DNA of 15,186 nucleotides, from NCBI GenBank assembly GCA_003445035.1, contig DLVV01000134.1, positions 2,075-17,260 on the forward strand, in the 5' to 3' direction. The stretch's first letter is position 1, and every line of letters begins with the position of its first letter. Made by a program: the position numbers and the translations under genes. The notes below the pieces were generated by a model that worked only from the letters and a program-made list of their open reading frames with translations, did not search any database and had not been told where the DNA came from. Shown here piece by piece: positions 7,620 to 15,007 of the stretch. The DNA is from Planctomycetaceae bacterium (GTDB lineage: Bacteria; Planctomycetota; Planctomycetia; Planctomycetales; Planctomycetaceae).

Positions 7620-8555
7620 ATGAAGTTGACGATTTTCGGTTTGCCATTGGTACTGGTCGTCATTGGCGTGTCTTCGACCCAGGCCGGCTTGTTTGACATC
7701 GATCTTGCCGAGAAATTGGGACTTCGGCGAGGCGTCCAGTCGGTCGATTGCGGTCCGACGGCAACCGATGTGGGTGACTGCGAACCCGGAAAGCCGCGTC
7801 GTGAAGTCGTCAAGGAGCCATGCGTTTCGCCGCTGTACCTCTACCAGAGGACGATGGCCAAGCCCCTGCCGCCTGGTTCCCAGGGGTGTGCCAAGCCGGT
7901 CAAGCCGATTGCCGAGTGTGAAAGCGATGCGGAGTTGGCCTTGGCGCTGCAGCGGGACACAGCGATGACGATTGCCCGCTTGATCTTCCAGTCGCAGACG
8001 AGTTGCTACGCGCGAGAACGCCGATCAGCGATTCACGCACTCGGGGACGGTTACGATTGCTCACTCAACCCGGAGATCCTGGTGGCGTTCGTCTACGCAC
8101 TCAACGATACCGACGAGCGGGTGCGAGCCAAGGCGGCTGACGAGATTGGCGATCAGGTTGGAGATCATCCCGACTGCGCCGTTCCGGAGATCGTCGCGGC
8201 CCTGAAGCTGGCCTTGGGTGATTGCGATAAGAGGGTCCGCCGAGAGGCCCGCCTGGCGTTGTCCGACTGCGGGATCGACGTGGTTCGAGTCAAGGACGGC
8301 AGTTGTGCTCGCCCGGCCGAAAACTGTGCTCCCCGCCCACCGGCCGCCCCGAAGGCGCAGCTGCCGGCCTCATCGGAGAAATCGGCGGCCGTCGAACCGG
8401 CTTTTCCGTCTGACGAGTTTCTCCAGGCTATTAATTCCGACTTTGAGTCGGAGTCGGAGTTGATCGAAGGGCCCGGGGCCCCTGAAGAGCCTGTGGCGAA
8501 ACCGGCTGGGAGACGTGGGTTGTCGGGGCTGATCGAGTACCTCAAGGAGCGTTAG
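7620..8555 (+). CDS. Exported cysteine-rich HEAT-repeat-like protein
   Basis: 311 residues; no specific family recognised. A signal peptide is clear (residues 1-22, MKLTIFGLPLVLVVIGVSSTQA, with a TQA/G cleavage site), so the mature protein is periplasmic or secreted. From about 120 to 222 there are alpha-helical repeats of HEAT type: RRSAIHALGD, then DERVRAKAADEIGD, then DKRVRREARLALSD, spaced roughly 40 residues, with conserved Arg/Ala/Leu positions. Twelve cysteines are spread along the mature protein. The C-terminal third is low-complexity, rich in Ala, Pro, Glu and Ser, and ends in a basic segment. ATG 7620 is chosen because the signal peptide starts there and GGGGGTGG lies just upstream; an upstream in-frame ATG at 7557 would bury the signal. 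It sits alone between the sugar and export operons. HEAT repeats usually mediate protein contacts, so a cell-envelope scaffold role is possible, but this is inference. Confidence 0.75.
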   Translation: MKLTIFGLPLVLVVIGVSSTQAGLFDIDLAEKLGLRRGVQSVDCGPTATDVGDCEPGKPRREVVKEPCVSPLYLYQRTMAKPLPPGSQGCAKPVKPIAECESDAELALALQRDTAMTIARLIFQSQTSCYARERRSAIHALGDGYDCSLNPEILVAFVYALNDTDERVRAKAADEIGDQVGDHPDCAVPEIVAALKLALGDCDKRVRREARLALSDCGIDVVRVKDGSCARPAENCAPRPPAAPKAQLPASSEKSAAVEPAFPSDEFLQAINSDFESESELIEGPGAPEEPVAKPAGRRGLSGLIEYLKER

Positions 8556-8795
8556 GGCTCTTGCCTGGCTCCGCAGCAGCGGCGGCCAATTTCGCCGTAC
8601 CGAGTGGTGGCGAACCCGGGTTGACACTGGCAAGACCAACGGGCTATCACTCCCGCCTTGCCTCTCCTGGTGGACAGCGGACGGTTGTGTCCGGTGTCCA
8701 CTCACCCGATCTCCTCTCCCACCACTCTTAGATCCCGACGTCGGGATCCGCCTGTGCGGCGGAGCCCGTAGCGGGTCGTTCGGCGTGGACGTCTC
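8556..8795 (+). promoter_or_regulatory. Leader and promoter region of the export cluster
   Basis: This is 240 bases without a gene. TTGACA (8621-8626) is followed after 18 bases by TATCAC (8645-8650), a reasonable sigma70-type promoter that would give a leader of about 140 bases. Small GC hairpins (for example CCGCAGCAGCGG at 8571-8582) lie just after the HEAT-protein stop without a T-run. No Shine-Dalgarno stronger than GGACG precedes the fliFG start. Confidence 0.4.
8731..8748. repeat. Perfect 18-bp palindrome upstream of fliFG
   Basis: GATCCCGACGTCGGGATC is a perfect inverted repeat without spacer, centred 56 bases before the fliFG ATG and downstream of the predicted promoter. Such symmetry suits a dimeric regulator site, or a hairpin in the mRNA leader. 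Confidence 0.45.
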
Positions 8796-10544
8796 ATGGA
8801 CACCGATCGTCTCGGCCAGATTGCCCGGCCCCTTTCCCGTCCGGTGCAGGGATTGACCGCGGGTCGTTGGGCGATCGTGGCGTGCCTGGCCGGCCTGGTG
8901 ATGTTCGGTGGATGGGGCTGGATGACACAGCCGGTCGACGACACCGATCCCTGGATTCCCCTGTCAGTCCAGCGTTCCTCCGATGATGCCGACCGCGCCA
9001 AGACGGCTGCGGCGGCCACTCCGCAAGCCATTTCGCGGACTCTCGACAATGCGGGAATCGATGGGTACCGCTTTCGCGGTGACCGTCTGCAGGTGAGAGC
9101 CAGCCAGGTCGAACGGACCATGGTCGCGCTCGAGCGAGGCTCGTCGTCGGAGAACAAGTGGACCGCTCGTTGGGAGGACCAGGTGGGGCAACTCGGAGCG
9201 TTTCCCACCGTGCGTCATTACGAGCAGGCCAGCCAGATCGCGCTGGTGAAGGAGATTGAACAACTGCTGGTGGAGACAGACGAGATCTCAGAAGCCCACG
9301 TCCTGCTGGCACGCTCGCGGGCCGCTCGAAGTTTCGGGGCCCGAGCAAGTCGCGTGACGGCCACGATTGGTATCAAGCCACGACCGGGGGTGAAGCTGAC
9401 GGATGATCAGATCGAGATTCTCCGGCAGGTCGTCGCCGGAGGCGTCCCCGACCTGCAGGCTGACGATGTCGTCATCTTCGACCAGTCGGCACTCTCGGAT
9501 TCTCCCCACGACGTCGTTCGGCCAGTGGTGGGGCCCGTAGCGACGGTGGCGCGGGGCCAACAGCCAGAGACCGTGACCACACCGAACCTGTTGTTTGACT
9601 CTCCCCGCTTGGCCGTCGCGATCCTTGTGGTGGGGTTGGTGGCCCTGGTGCCGACGCTGCTGCTTTTCCGCCGACGGGGCGGGACCGTCGATGCCTCGTC
9701 CGGGGTTGTGACACCGTTGGATTGGGACGACGAAGCGGCCGACGAAGTCATGTCCGAAACGGTGTCGACGTTTCCGACAACGGTCGACGACCTGGTCCCC
9801 GATGTGAAGCACGGCGGTTCAGAGATCGAAATCGAACCGGATCCGCCGGTGGTGGCCGGGGATGTGCCGGCCAACTTCGAACTGGAAGAACCGGCAGGCC
9901 AGTTGTCGTTCTTGGCCAACGCGGATCCCTTGCTGCTGGCCGGTTGGTTGACCGACGAACACCCCCAGATGGCTGCGGTGATTGTTTCGGAGCTGCCGGA
10001 GGGGTTTCGGTCGGAGGTGCTCGATTGCCTGGAGGAGGCACTGAAAGAGGACCTCGTGACGAGATTGGATGCCGGGGTCGATGTGCACGATGAGGTGATG
10101 CTGGGAGTCGTCGAGCAACTGCGTGATCGCTGGCGAGATGCCGAGTCGAGCCTGGTTGACGAGACGGTTCCGCCCAGTGATTTTCCAGGTGACTCATCGC
10201 AGCGGGGATGGTCGAACAACGACGTGGCCTTGTTACAGGCGGTCGAGGGGATCCTGGCACAGTTCGAGGACCTGATCGGAGTGGAACCGGTGGTCATCCG
10301 GTCGGTCTACGACCTGCTCGGACCACTGCCGTTCCACCAGGCCCTGTCGGGGTCGGCCGATGACGTCCGTCGTGCCATTCTTGGCCGGCTGGATCCGCTG
10401 GCCCAGATGGAATTGGCTCGACGAATCGATCAACAGGGGCCGGTCCGGTTGTCGGACATCCAGCGGTCACAGCGTGAGATTCTCAAGCACACCCGCCGAT
10501 TGCTGGCCGTCGCCGACCCGAAGTGGCAGGCCGAGAGGACCTGA
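8796..10544 (+). CDS. fliF/fliG: FliF-FliG fusion protein (MS-ring plus rotor/switch domains)
   Basis: 582 residues in one unbroken frame. Residues 25-43 form the first membrane helix. About 55-113 is ring-building domain 1, with the FliF/YscJ-like stretch ISRTLDNAGIDGYRFRGDRL. About 122-230 is domain 2, with LVKEIEQLLVETDEISEAHVL and LTDDQIEILRQVVAGGVPDL, close to the FliF/SctJ pattern. 272-291 is the second membrane helix. An acidic linker (about 295-370) leads to FliG: the middle domain has LLAGWLTDEHPQMAAVIV with the conserved EHPQ motif at 388-391, and the C-terminal domain (about 473-572) has FEDLIGV, HQALSG and QQGPVRLSDIQRSQREIL. The FliF third ring domain and beta-collar, the FliF tail and the FliG N-terminal domain are absent. 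Separate FliF and FliG would total nearly 900 residues. It should form the inner-membrane ring with rotor domains on the cytoplasmic side. fliH follows after three bases. Confidence 0.88.
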   Translation: MDTDRLGQIARPLSRPVQGLTAGRWAIVACLAGLVMFGGWGWMTQPVDDTDPWIPLSVQRSSDDADRAKTAAAATPQAISRTLDNAGIDGYRFRGDRLQVRASQVERTMVALERGSSSENKWTARWEDQVGQLGAFPTVRHYEQASQIALVKEIEQLLVETDEISEAHVLLARSRAARSFGARASRVTATIGIKPRPGVKLTDDQIEILRQVVAGGVPDLQADDVVIFDQSALSDSPHDVVRPVVGPVATVARGQQPETVTTPNLLFDSPRLAVAILVVGLVALVPTLLLFRRRGGTVDASSGVVTPLDWDDEAADEVMSETVSTFPTTVDDLVPDVKHGGSEIEIEPDPPVVAGDVPANFELEEPAGQLSFLANADPLLLAGWLTDEHPQMAAVIVSELPEGFRSEVLDCLEEALKEDLVTRLDAGVDVHDEVMLGVVEQLRDRWRDAESSLVDETVPPSDFPGDSSQRGWSNNDVALLQAVEGILAQFEDLIGVEPVVIRSVYDLLGPLPFHQALSGSADDVRRAILGRLDPLAQMELARRIDQQGPVRLSDIQRSQREILKHTRRLLAVADPKWQAERT

Positions 10545-10547
10545 TCG

Positions 10548-11276
10548 ATGGCCGACTCCCCGAATGATGCTCCCCGGCTTCTCAAGGCCGACCAATTGCC
10601 CGAGACCATCTCGGGGCCGGTCGGCCGGGTCTTTCAGTTCCAGGATCTTCGCGACAAGCACGACCGGTTGCTCTCCGACGCCCGCAGCGAAGCCGAAGCG
10701 GTTCTTGAGGCGGCCAGGGCCGAGGCCGAATTGCTCCAGCAGCGGGCATTCGAAACGGCTCGACAGGAGGGTCGGGAACGGGCTGCCGGAGACCTCGAGT
10801 CCGAGATCGAGCAACGAGCGACCCAACTGGTCGAGGAACGGTTAGGTGACCAGTTGAGCCTGTTCACTGATGTCACCAGGCAGTTACAGGAACTCGACGA
10901 GACACAGCTCGGACTGTGGCAGAACACGACGACCGAACTGGCGATCGCAATCGCGGCCAAGCTGCTGAGGCGACAACTGGATGTGCGGCCCGAGAATGCC
11001 GTGGAAATGGTTGCCACCGCGCTGCAACTCTCGGCCAGCAGCCGTCGCGTGGAAGTCAGGCTGCATCCCGAAGATCTGGAGCTGCTCTGTGGAGACCAGG
11101 CCCTGGCCGTGTCTTCGGGCCTCTCGGCACTCCCGGAGGGTTTGCTCGTGGCCGACGGGACGTTGGAACGCGGTGACTGCCTGGTTCAGACAGTCGATGG
11201 TCGTGTCGACGCGCGTCTGGAAACACTGCTGGAACGGATCACCACCGAACTGCTTGATGTGGATGACGCGTCATGA
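10548..11276 (+). CDS. fliH: Flagellar assembly protein FliH (ATPase regulator/stalk)
   Basis: 242 residues, within the normal FliH range. FliH dimers bind the export ATPase FliI and tether it to the C-ring protein FliN. Residues 35-100 are Ala/Glu/Arg-rich coiled coil (EAEAVLEAARAEAELLQQRA), the usual stalk. The C-terminal domain has LAIAIAAKLLRRQLD, VEVRLHPEDLELL and the conserved ending RGDCLVQTVDGRVDARLETL, all typical of FliH/SctL. The start lies three bases after the fliFG stop, with a GAGAGGA ribosome site inside the end of fliFG. The stop overlaps fliI by four bases. The low-charge N-terminus (PRLLKADQLPET) may carry the FliN-binding segment. Confidence 0.9.
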   Translation: MADSPNDAPRLLKADQLPETISGPVGRVFQFQDLRDKHDRLLSDARSEAEAVLEAARAEAELLQQRAFETARQEGRERAAGDLESEIEQRATQLVEERLGDQLSLFTDVTRQLQELDETQLGLWQNTTTELAIAIAAKLLRRQLDVRPENAVEMVATALQLSASSRRVEVRLHPEDLELLCGDQALAVSSGLSALPEGLLVADGTLERGDCLVQTVDGRVDARLETLLERITTELLDVDDAS

Positions 11277-12625
11277 CCGGCCTTCAGGCCCTCACCGATC
11301 ATCTCAAGCAGGTAATTCCCTTTGGGATTTCCGGCCGGGTACGGCGAATCGCCGGCCTGGCCGCCGTGGTCGCTGATTTTCCCGCTCCGCTGGGAGCCGG
11401 CTGCCGGATTCGGTCCGGTGACGAGGCGTTCGTTGACGCCGAGGTGATTGGTTTTGACGGCGACGAGACACTGGTCCTGCCGTATGTTGATCTGGCCGGT
11501 GTCTCACGGGGAGACGTTGTCGAATTGGTGAGAACGGCACCGGCGATCGGTGTCGGAGATGAGTTGCTCGGCCGGGTGATTGATGGGCGTGGACGGCCCA
11601 TCGACGGTGGGCCGCCTCTGAATCTCTCGCAACGCATGCCGTTGCACTCGATTCCGACTCCACCCCTGGAGCGTCCGCCGATCGAATCGACATTGGTGAC
11701 CGGGGTGCGGGCGATCGACGGCCTGTTGACCTGTGGGCAAGGGCAGAGGTTGGGGATCCTGGCCGGCAGTGGACTGGGCAAGAGCACCTTGCTGGGGCAA
11801 TTGGCCCGATCGAGCACGTCGGACGTCAATGTGGTTGTGCTGGTCGGGGAACGAGGCCGAGAGGTACGTGAGTTCCTGGAACGTGACCTGGGACGCGAAG
11901 GCCTGGCCCGCAGCGTGGTGGTCGCAGCGACCAGTGACGAATCGGCTTTGCTGAGGCAGCGGGCCGCGTTTCTGGGCGCGGCGATGGCCGAGTTCTTCCG
12001 CAATCGCGGCCAGGACGTTTTGCTGTTGCTCGACAGCGTCTCTCGCGTTGCCTCGGCCGCTCGCGAAATTGGCTTGGCCGCCGGTGAGCAACCGGTCACA
12101 CGGGGATTTCCGCCCAGCGTGTTTGCGATGTTGCCTCGGCTTCTGGAACGTAGTGGCCGAACCACCGCCGGCAGCATCACGGGGTTCTACACGGTGCTCG
12201 TCGAAAGGGATGACGAGAACGACCCGGTGGCCGAAAGTGTTCGAGCGATTCTTGACGGTCACCTGGTTCTCTCGCGTGAACTTGCCGAACGGGCGCACTG
12301 GCCGGCGATTGACGTGCTGGCCAGTATCAGCCGTTCGATGACCGACCTGGCCGACGACAATCAGCAGCGGGCCGCCGACGACTTCCGTGCAGTTCTTTCG
12401 GCTCGCCGTGACGCTGATGACCTGGTCAGCGTGGGGGCTTACCAGCACGGGGCCAATCGGCTGGTTGACGCGGCACTCGAACACGAATCGGCCATCAACG
12501 ACTTCCTCAGGCAACACCCCACCGAGATGAATTCCCTGGATGCGACGCTCGAGACGATGACTCGGCTGGTCGCAGATCTGAGGCCGGCCGAGCCGGACGA
12601 GGGACAATTGCGGACGGCGGCCTGA
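11273..12625 (+). CDS. fliI: Flagellum-specific export ATPase FliI
   Basis: 450 residues, the standard length. This F1-beta-like hexameric ATPase unloads substrates at the export gate in the cytoplasm. The Walker A loop GSGLGKST is at 165-172 (Lys170), the catalytic-glutamate motif GERGREVREF is at 192-201 (Glu193), Walker B DVLLLLDS is at 248-255 (Asp254) and the arginine finger lies in ILDGHLVLSR (about Arg335). FYTVLVERDDENDPVAESVR is characteristic of the type III/FliI class rather than F1 subunits. All catalytic residues are intact, so the machine is probably active. ATG overlaps the fliH stop (ATGA). fliJ follows after 40 bases. Confidence 0.97.
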   Translation: MTGLQALTDHLKQVIPFGISGRVRRIAGLAAVVADFPAPLGAGCRIRSGDEAFVDAEVIGFDGDETLVLPYVDLAGVSRGDVVELVRTAPAIGVGDELLGRVIDGRGRPIDGGPPLNLSQRMPLHSIPTPPLERPPIESTLVTGVRAIDGLLTCGQGQRLGILAGSGLGKSTLLGQLARSSTSDVNVVVLVGERGREVREFLERDLGREGLARSVVVAATSDESALLRQRAAFLGAAMAEFFRNRGQDVLLLLDSVSRVASAAREIGLAAGEQPVTRGFPPSVFAMLPRLLERSGRTTAGSITGFYTVLVERDDENDPVAESVRAILDGHLVLSRELAERAHWPAIDVLASISRSMTDLADDNQQRAADDFRAVLSARRDADDLVSVGAYQHGANRLVDAALEHESAINDFLRQHPTEMNSLDATLETMTRLVADLRPAEPDEGQLRTAA

Positions 12626-12665
12626 AGGGTGGAGTTGTCTTGGACGGCAGCCGGAAGGAACCACG

Positions 12666-13028
12666 GTGAGACAGTCTCGCTTCGATCTGCTGCACGGACT
12701 GAGACGCCGTCGGCTCGATGCGTGTCGAACGCAACTGGCCGCTGTCCGTCGATTCGGCGACGAACTGGAGAACCGGTTGTCCGAGACGGTGCGGGCGGCC
12801 GGATCGGTTGTTGCCGAACAACGGTCGGCGATCGGTCCGGGCGAACTGGTGATCGAACGGATGTCGGATTGCCGCCGACGGCGAGTCGAACTCCATCAGG
12901 TTGAACGGATGCTCTCTCGTCGCCGAGAGCTGGTTGACGAGGTGACCGACCTGGCCCGATCGAATCTCGCGGAGGCGGTTCGGCAGGTCGAGGTGATCGA
13001 GAGGCTCGTCGAGAAGGTCTCGGAGTGA
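12666..13028 (+). CDS. fliJ: FliJ-like export stalk protein
   Basis: 120 residues, somewhat shorter than the usual 140-150. It is almost entirely charged alpha-helix, starting RQSRFDLLHGLRRRRLDACR and ending with an Arg/Glu/Val-rich coiled coil. FliJ is the gamma-like stalk of the FliI ring and also helps recycle chaperones. The call rests on helical composition, the conserved N-terminal 'F.LL.LR...' style and position directly after fliI; sequence identity in this family is always low. The start is GTG at 12666, supported by GGAAGGA about eight bases upstream. Confidence 0.75.
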   Translation: MRQSRFDLLHGLRRRRLDACRTQLAAVRRFGDELENRLSETVRAAGSVVAEQRSAIGPGELVIERMSDCRRRRVELHQVERMLSRRRELVDEVTDLARSNLAEAVRQVEVIERLVEKVSE

Positions 13029-13036
13029 GCCCCGTC

Positions 13037-13065
13037 TTGACCCGTTTTCGGCAGCGTCCTATATA
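13037..13065 (+). promoter_or_regulatory. Internal sigma70-type promoter before fliN
   Basis: TTGACC (13037-13042) and TATATA (13060-13065) are separated by exactly 17 bases in the fliJ-fliN gap. Predicted initiation near 13072 gives a leader of about 26 bases to the GTG of fliN. It is the best promoter match I find in this GC-rich window. Confidence 0.6.
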
Positions 13066-13097
13066 ACGGTCCCGCGTCGCCACCCGAGGGCCGCGTC

Positions 13098-13340
13098 GTG
13101 CATGAACAGACACTCTCCACTCAAGATCCCGCCCCGGTCGAGGCACCCGTCTCGATCGAACTGGGTTCTGCTCCTCTCGATGGCGATTCGATGAAGCAAT
13201 TGGCCACCGGAAGCCTCGTGACACTCGACAGGCAGGTCAACGATCCGGTTGACGTCCTGGTTGCGGGTCGCCTGATCGCCCGTGGCGAATTGATTGTCAT
13301 CGAGGACGAACTCGCCGTTCGCATCGTCGAACTGATCTGA
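13098..13340 (+). CDS. fliN: FliN-like C-ring / export docking protein (single SpoA domain)
   Basis: 80 residues, of which about 12-80 form one SpoA (surface presentation of antigens) domain. The C-terminal half ([41 protein letters not shown] region) closely follows the FliN pattern with the GxxIARGE core; Gly57, Arg58, Arg62 and Gly63 are in place. FliN forms the base of the switch complex and docks FliH-FliI. It is shorter than enterobacterial FliN (about 137 residues) because the N-terminal extension is missing. The GTG start fits a GAGGG ribosome site at 13086-13090; the first ATG downstream, out of frame at 13102, is not used. No FliM partner is present in the window. Confidence 0.88.
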   Translation: MHEQTLSTQDPAPVEAPVSIELGSAPLDGDSMKQLATGSLVTLDRQVNDPVDVLVAGRLIARGELIVIEDELAVRIVELI

Positions 13341-13395
13341 CCGACTCACCTCCCGCTTTGATCATCTCTTTCTCTCCTCGCAATCTCCCAATCCC

Positions 13396-14115
13396 ATGAT
13401 CCGAACCTCGTTTCGCCGGGGGGCGAAGCGGCTGGCTGCGTGCGCCGCCGCGCTATCGTGGTTGGCATGTGCCGTCACCACCGTGATGGCGGCCGACCGG
13501 GTGCTCGTGCCGCCTTCGTCTCGAGCCGATGCGGTCTCGTCGACCCAGTCGGCTCGCAAGCAAAAGGGCTCGGTCACGCGATCCCCCGTATCGAAAACTC
13601 AGCGGCCCGGTCCGGTCAGCGGCAGTCGGTCATCGCTTCCGGCCGCGAAGACAGCCGCGTCGTCCAATCCGCAGCGAATCCCTCTTCGTCGGCCGACCTC
13701 ACCGGGTGTTCGGGAATCGTCGTCGGGTCGTTTTGGCGCAACGATCGGAAACGCCACGCTCGTGCTCGGCTCAATCTGTGCCGGGATCGTACTGCTGGCG
13801 GTTGTCCTGCGTCGCCGTCGCCAGTCCACCGGTGGTCGACTGCCGGTGGCGGCGGTCGAGGTGCTTGGTCGCACGCCACTGGATGGACGGCACACGATCA
13901 GCCTGGTGCGGTGCGGGGCCCGGGTCCTGGTGCTCTCGATGGATATGTCCGAGGGACTCTCGACGCTGGCCGAGATCACTGACTCGGACGAAGTGAACCT
14001 GCTGCTGGACCTGTGTCGCCGACCCGGTGGGGATATGGCCGGGGCCCTGGACGGGATTGGGCAGGCGGCCGAGGTGCCGACCGAATCGCCGTCGGCGGAG
14101 CCGGTGCATGCGTAG
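13396..14115 (+). CDS. fliO: FliO-like export gate assembly protein
   Basis: 239 residues. Residues 1-32 form a signal peptide with a basic start and a hydrophobic core ending VMAADR. About 35-115 is a Ser/Arg/Pro/Ala-rich periplasmic linker. The membrane helix is at about 119-138 ([18 protein letters not shown]) and is followed by an RRRR stop-transfer cluster. The cytoplasmic domain [20 protein letters not shown] with [18 protein letters not shown] matches the FliO fold. FliO assists FliP ring assembly. The start lacks a Shine-Dalgarno and follows a pyrimidine-rich spacer. The end overlaps fliP by eight bases. The long linker and cleavable signal differ from the roughly 120-residue E. coli protein but suit other phyla. 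Confidence 0.85.
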   Translation: MIRTSFRRGAKRLAACAAALSWLACAVTTVMAADRVLVPPSSRADAVSSTQSARKQKGSVTRSPVSKTQRPGPVSGSRSSLPAAKTAASSNPQRIPLRRPTSPGVRESSSGRFGATIGNATLVLGSICAGIVLLAVVLRRRRQSTGGRLPVAAVEVLGRTPLDGRHTISLVRCGARVLVLSMDMSEGLSTLAEITDSDEVNLLLDLCRRPGGDMAGALDGIGQAAEVPTESPSAEPVHA

Positions 14116-14989
14116 GTCGGTGATCCGATTCGTTCCGACCGTCGTTGCCGGCCTGGTGTGCCTGGTCGCCATCGGCGAGCCACTGGTGGCGGACGACTTT
14201 CCGGTGGTCTCCGGGACCGAGGCGGATGGGTCGGCCAGTCCGTTCGACCTGGTGCCCGGGAGCCTGGACTCGGCGACCGATCCGGAAAACGTGACGACCA
14301 CCGTGCGGATGGCGTTGCTGCTGACGGTGGTCAGTCTGGTGCCGAGCGTGTTGGCGATGACGACATGTTACGTCCGTTTCCTGGTCGTGCTGGGCCTGCT
14401 GCGGCAGGCACTGGGTGCCGGGCAGTTGCTCTCCAACCAGGTCCTGGCGGCCCTGTGCCTGTTTTTGACGGTGTCGGTGATGGCGCCGGTCTGGCAGCAG
14501 GCGTGGCGCGAGGGGGTGGTGCCCTACACCGAGGCGACCAGCGAATCGAATCGGCCGGCACTCGAGGAGGCGGTCGTCGCGACGGTGCGTCCGATCCGCG
14601 AGTTCATGAGCCGGCAGATTCTCGCGGCGGGCAATACCGACGGGGTGTTTCTGCTGCTGGATCACCAGAGACCGGTGGCAGACAGTCCACGGGCGGCCGA
14701 ATGGGTCGAGCCGACGTCGTTCGACGAGGTGCCCTTGAGCGTGCTGTTGCCGTCGTACCTGTTGAGCGAACTCAAGACGGCGTTCACGATCGGGTTCCTG
14801 GTGTTTTTGCCCTTCGTGGTGATCGACCTGGTCGTCTCCTCGCTGTTGGTCTCGACCGGGGTGATGATGCTGCCCCCGGTGATGGTCTCGCTGCCGCTGA
14901 AACTGTTGTTGTTCGTGATGATCGACGGCTGGTTCCTGACGGTGGGGATGCTGCTGCAGAGTGTCCGTTTGGCCGGAGTGACCGGCTAG
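14108..14989 (+). CDS. fliP: Flagellar-type export gate protein FliP
   Basis: 293 residues, about 45 longer than usual because of an extended N-terminal periplasmic part (about 25-65) and a longer central loop. FliP pentamers form the core of the export gate with FliQ and FliR. A signal peptide ([20 protein letters not shown]) is followed by the membrane segment [20 protein letters not shown], then [16 protein letters not shown] and [19 protein letters not shown]. The conserved C-terminal part has [38 protein letters not shown] and [15 protein letters not shown]. The protein is intact. The start overlaps the fliO end; fliQ begins 18 bases after the stop. Confidence 0.96.
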   Translation: MRRSVIRFVPTVVAGLVCLVAIGEPLVADDFPVVSGTEADGSASPFDLVPGSLDSATDPENVTTTVRMALLLTVVSLVPSVLAMTTCYVRFLVVLGLLRQALGAGQLLSNQVLAALCLFLTVSVMAPVWQQAWREGVVPYTEATSESNRPALEEAVVATVRPIREFMSRQILAAGNTDGVFLLLDHQRPVADSPRAAEWVEPTSFDEVPLSVLLPSYLLSELKTAFTIGFLVFLPFVVIDLVVSSLLVSTGVMMLPPVMVSLPLKLLLFVMIDGWFLTVGMLLQSVRLAGVTG

Positions 14990-15007
14990 GGGCCCGGGAG
15001 TCGAACC

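Noticed and set aside
8627..8645. Sigma54-like TGGCA...GC arrangement before fliFG
   Set aside because: The spacing between the GG and GC elements is about two bases too long and TTGC is missing; the overlapping TTGACA promoter fits better.
9407..10297. Minus-strand Ser/Thr-rich open frame of 296 codons
   Set aside because: Antisense shadow of the FliF-FliG fusion; composition is a by-product of the opposite codon bias.
8796..10544. The possibility that the FliF-FliG joint is a sequencing frameshift artefact
   Set aside because: Both halves are in one frame with a continuous acidic linker in good codon use. An indel joining two genes would not remove the FliF tail, the third ring domain and the FliG N-terminal domain together.
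11504..12664. Minus-strand open frame of 386 codons
   Set aside because: Antisense to fliI, whose Walker and arginine-finger motifs are intact.
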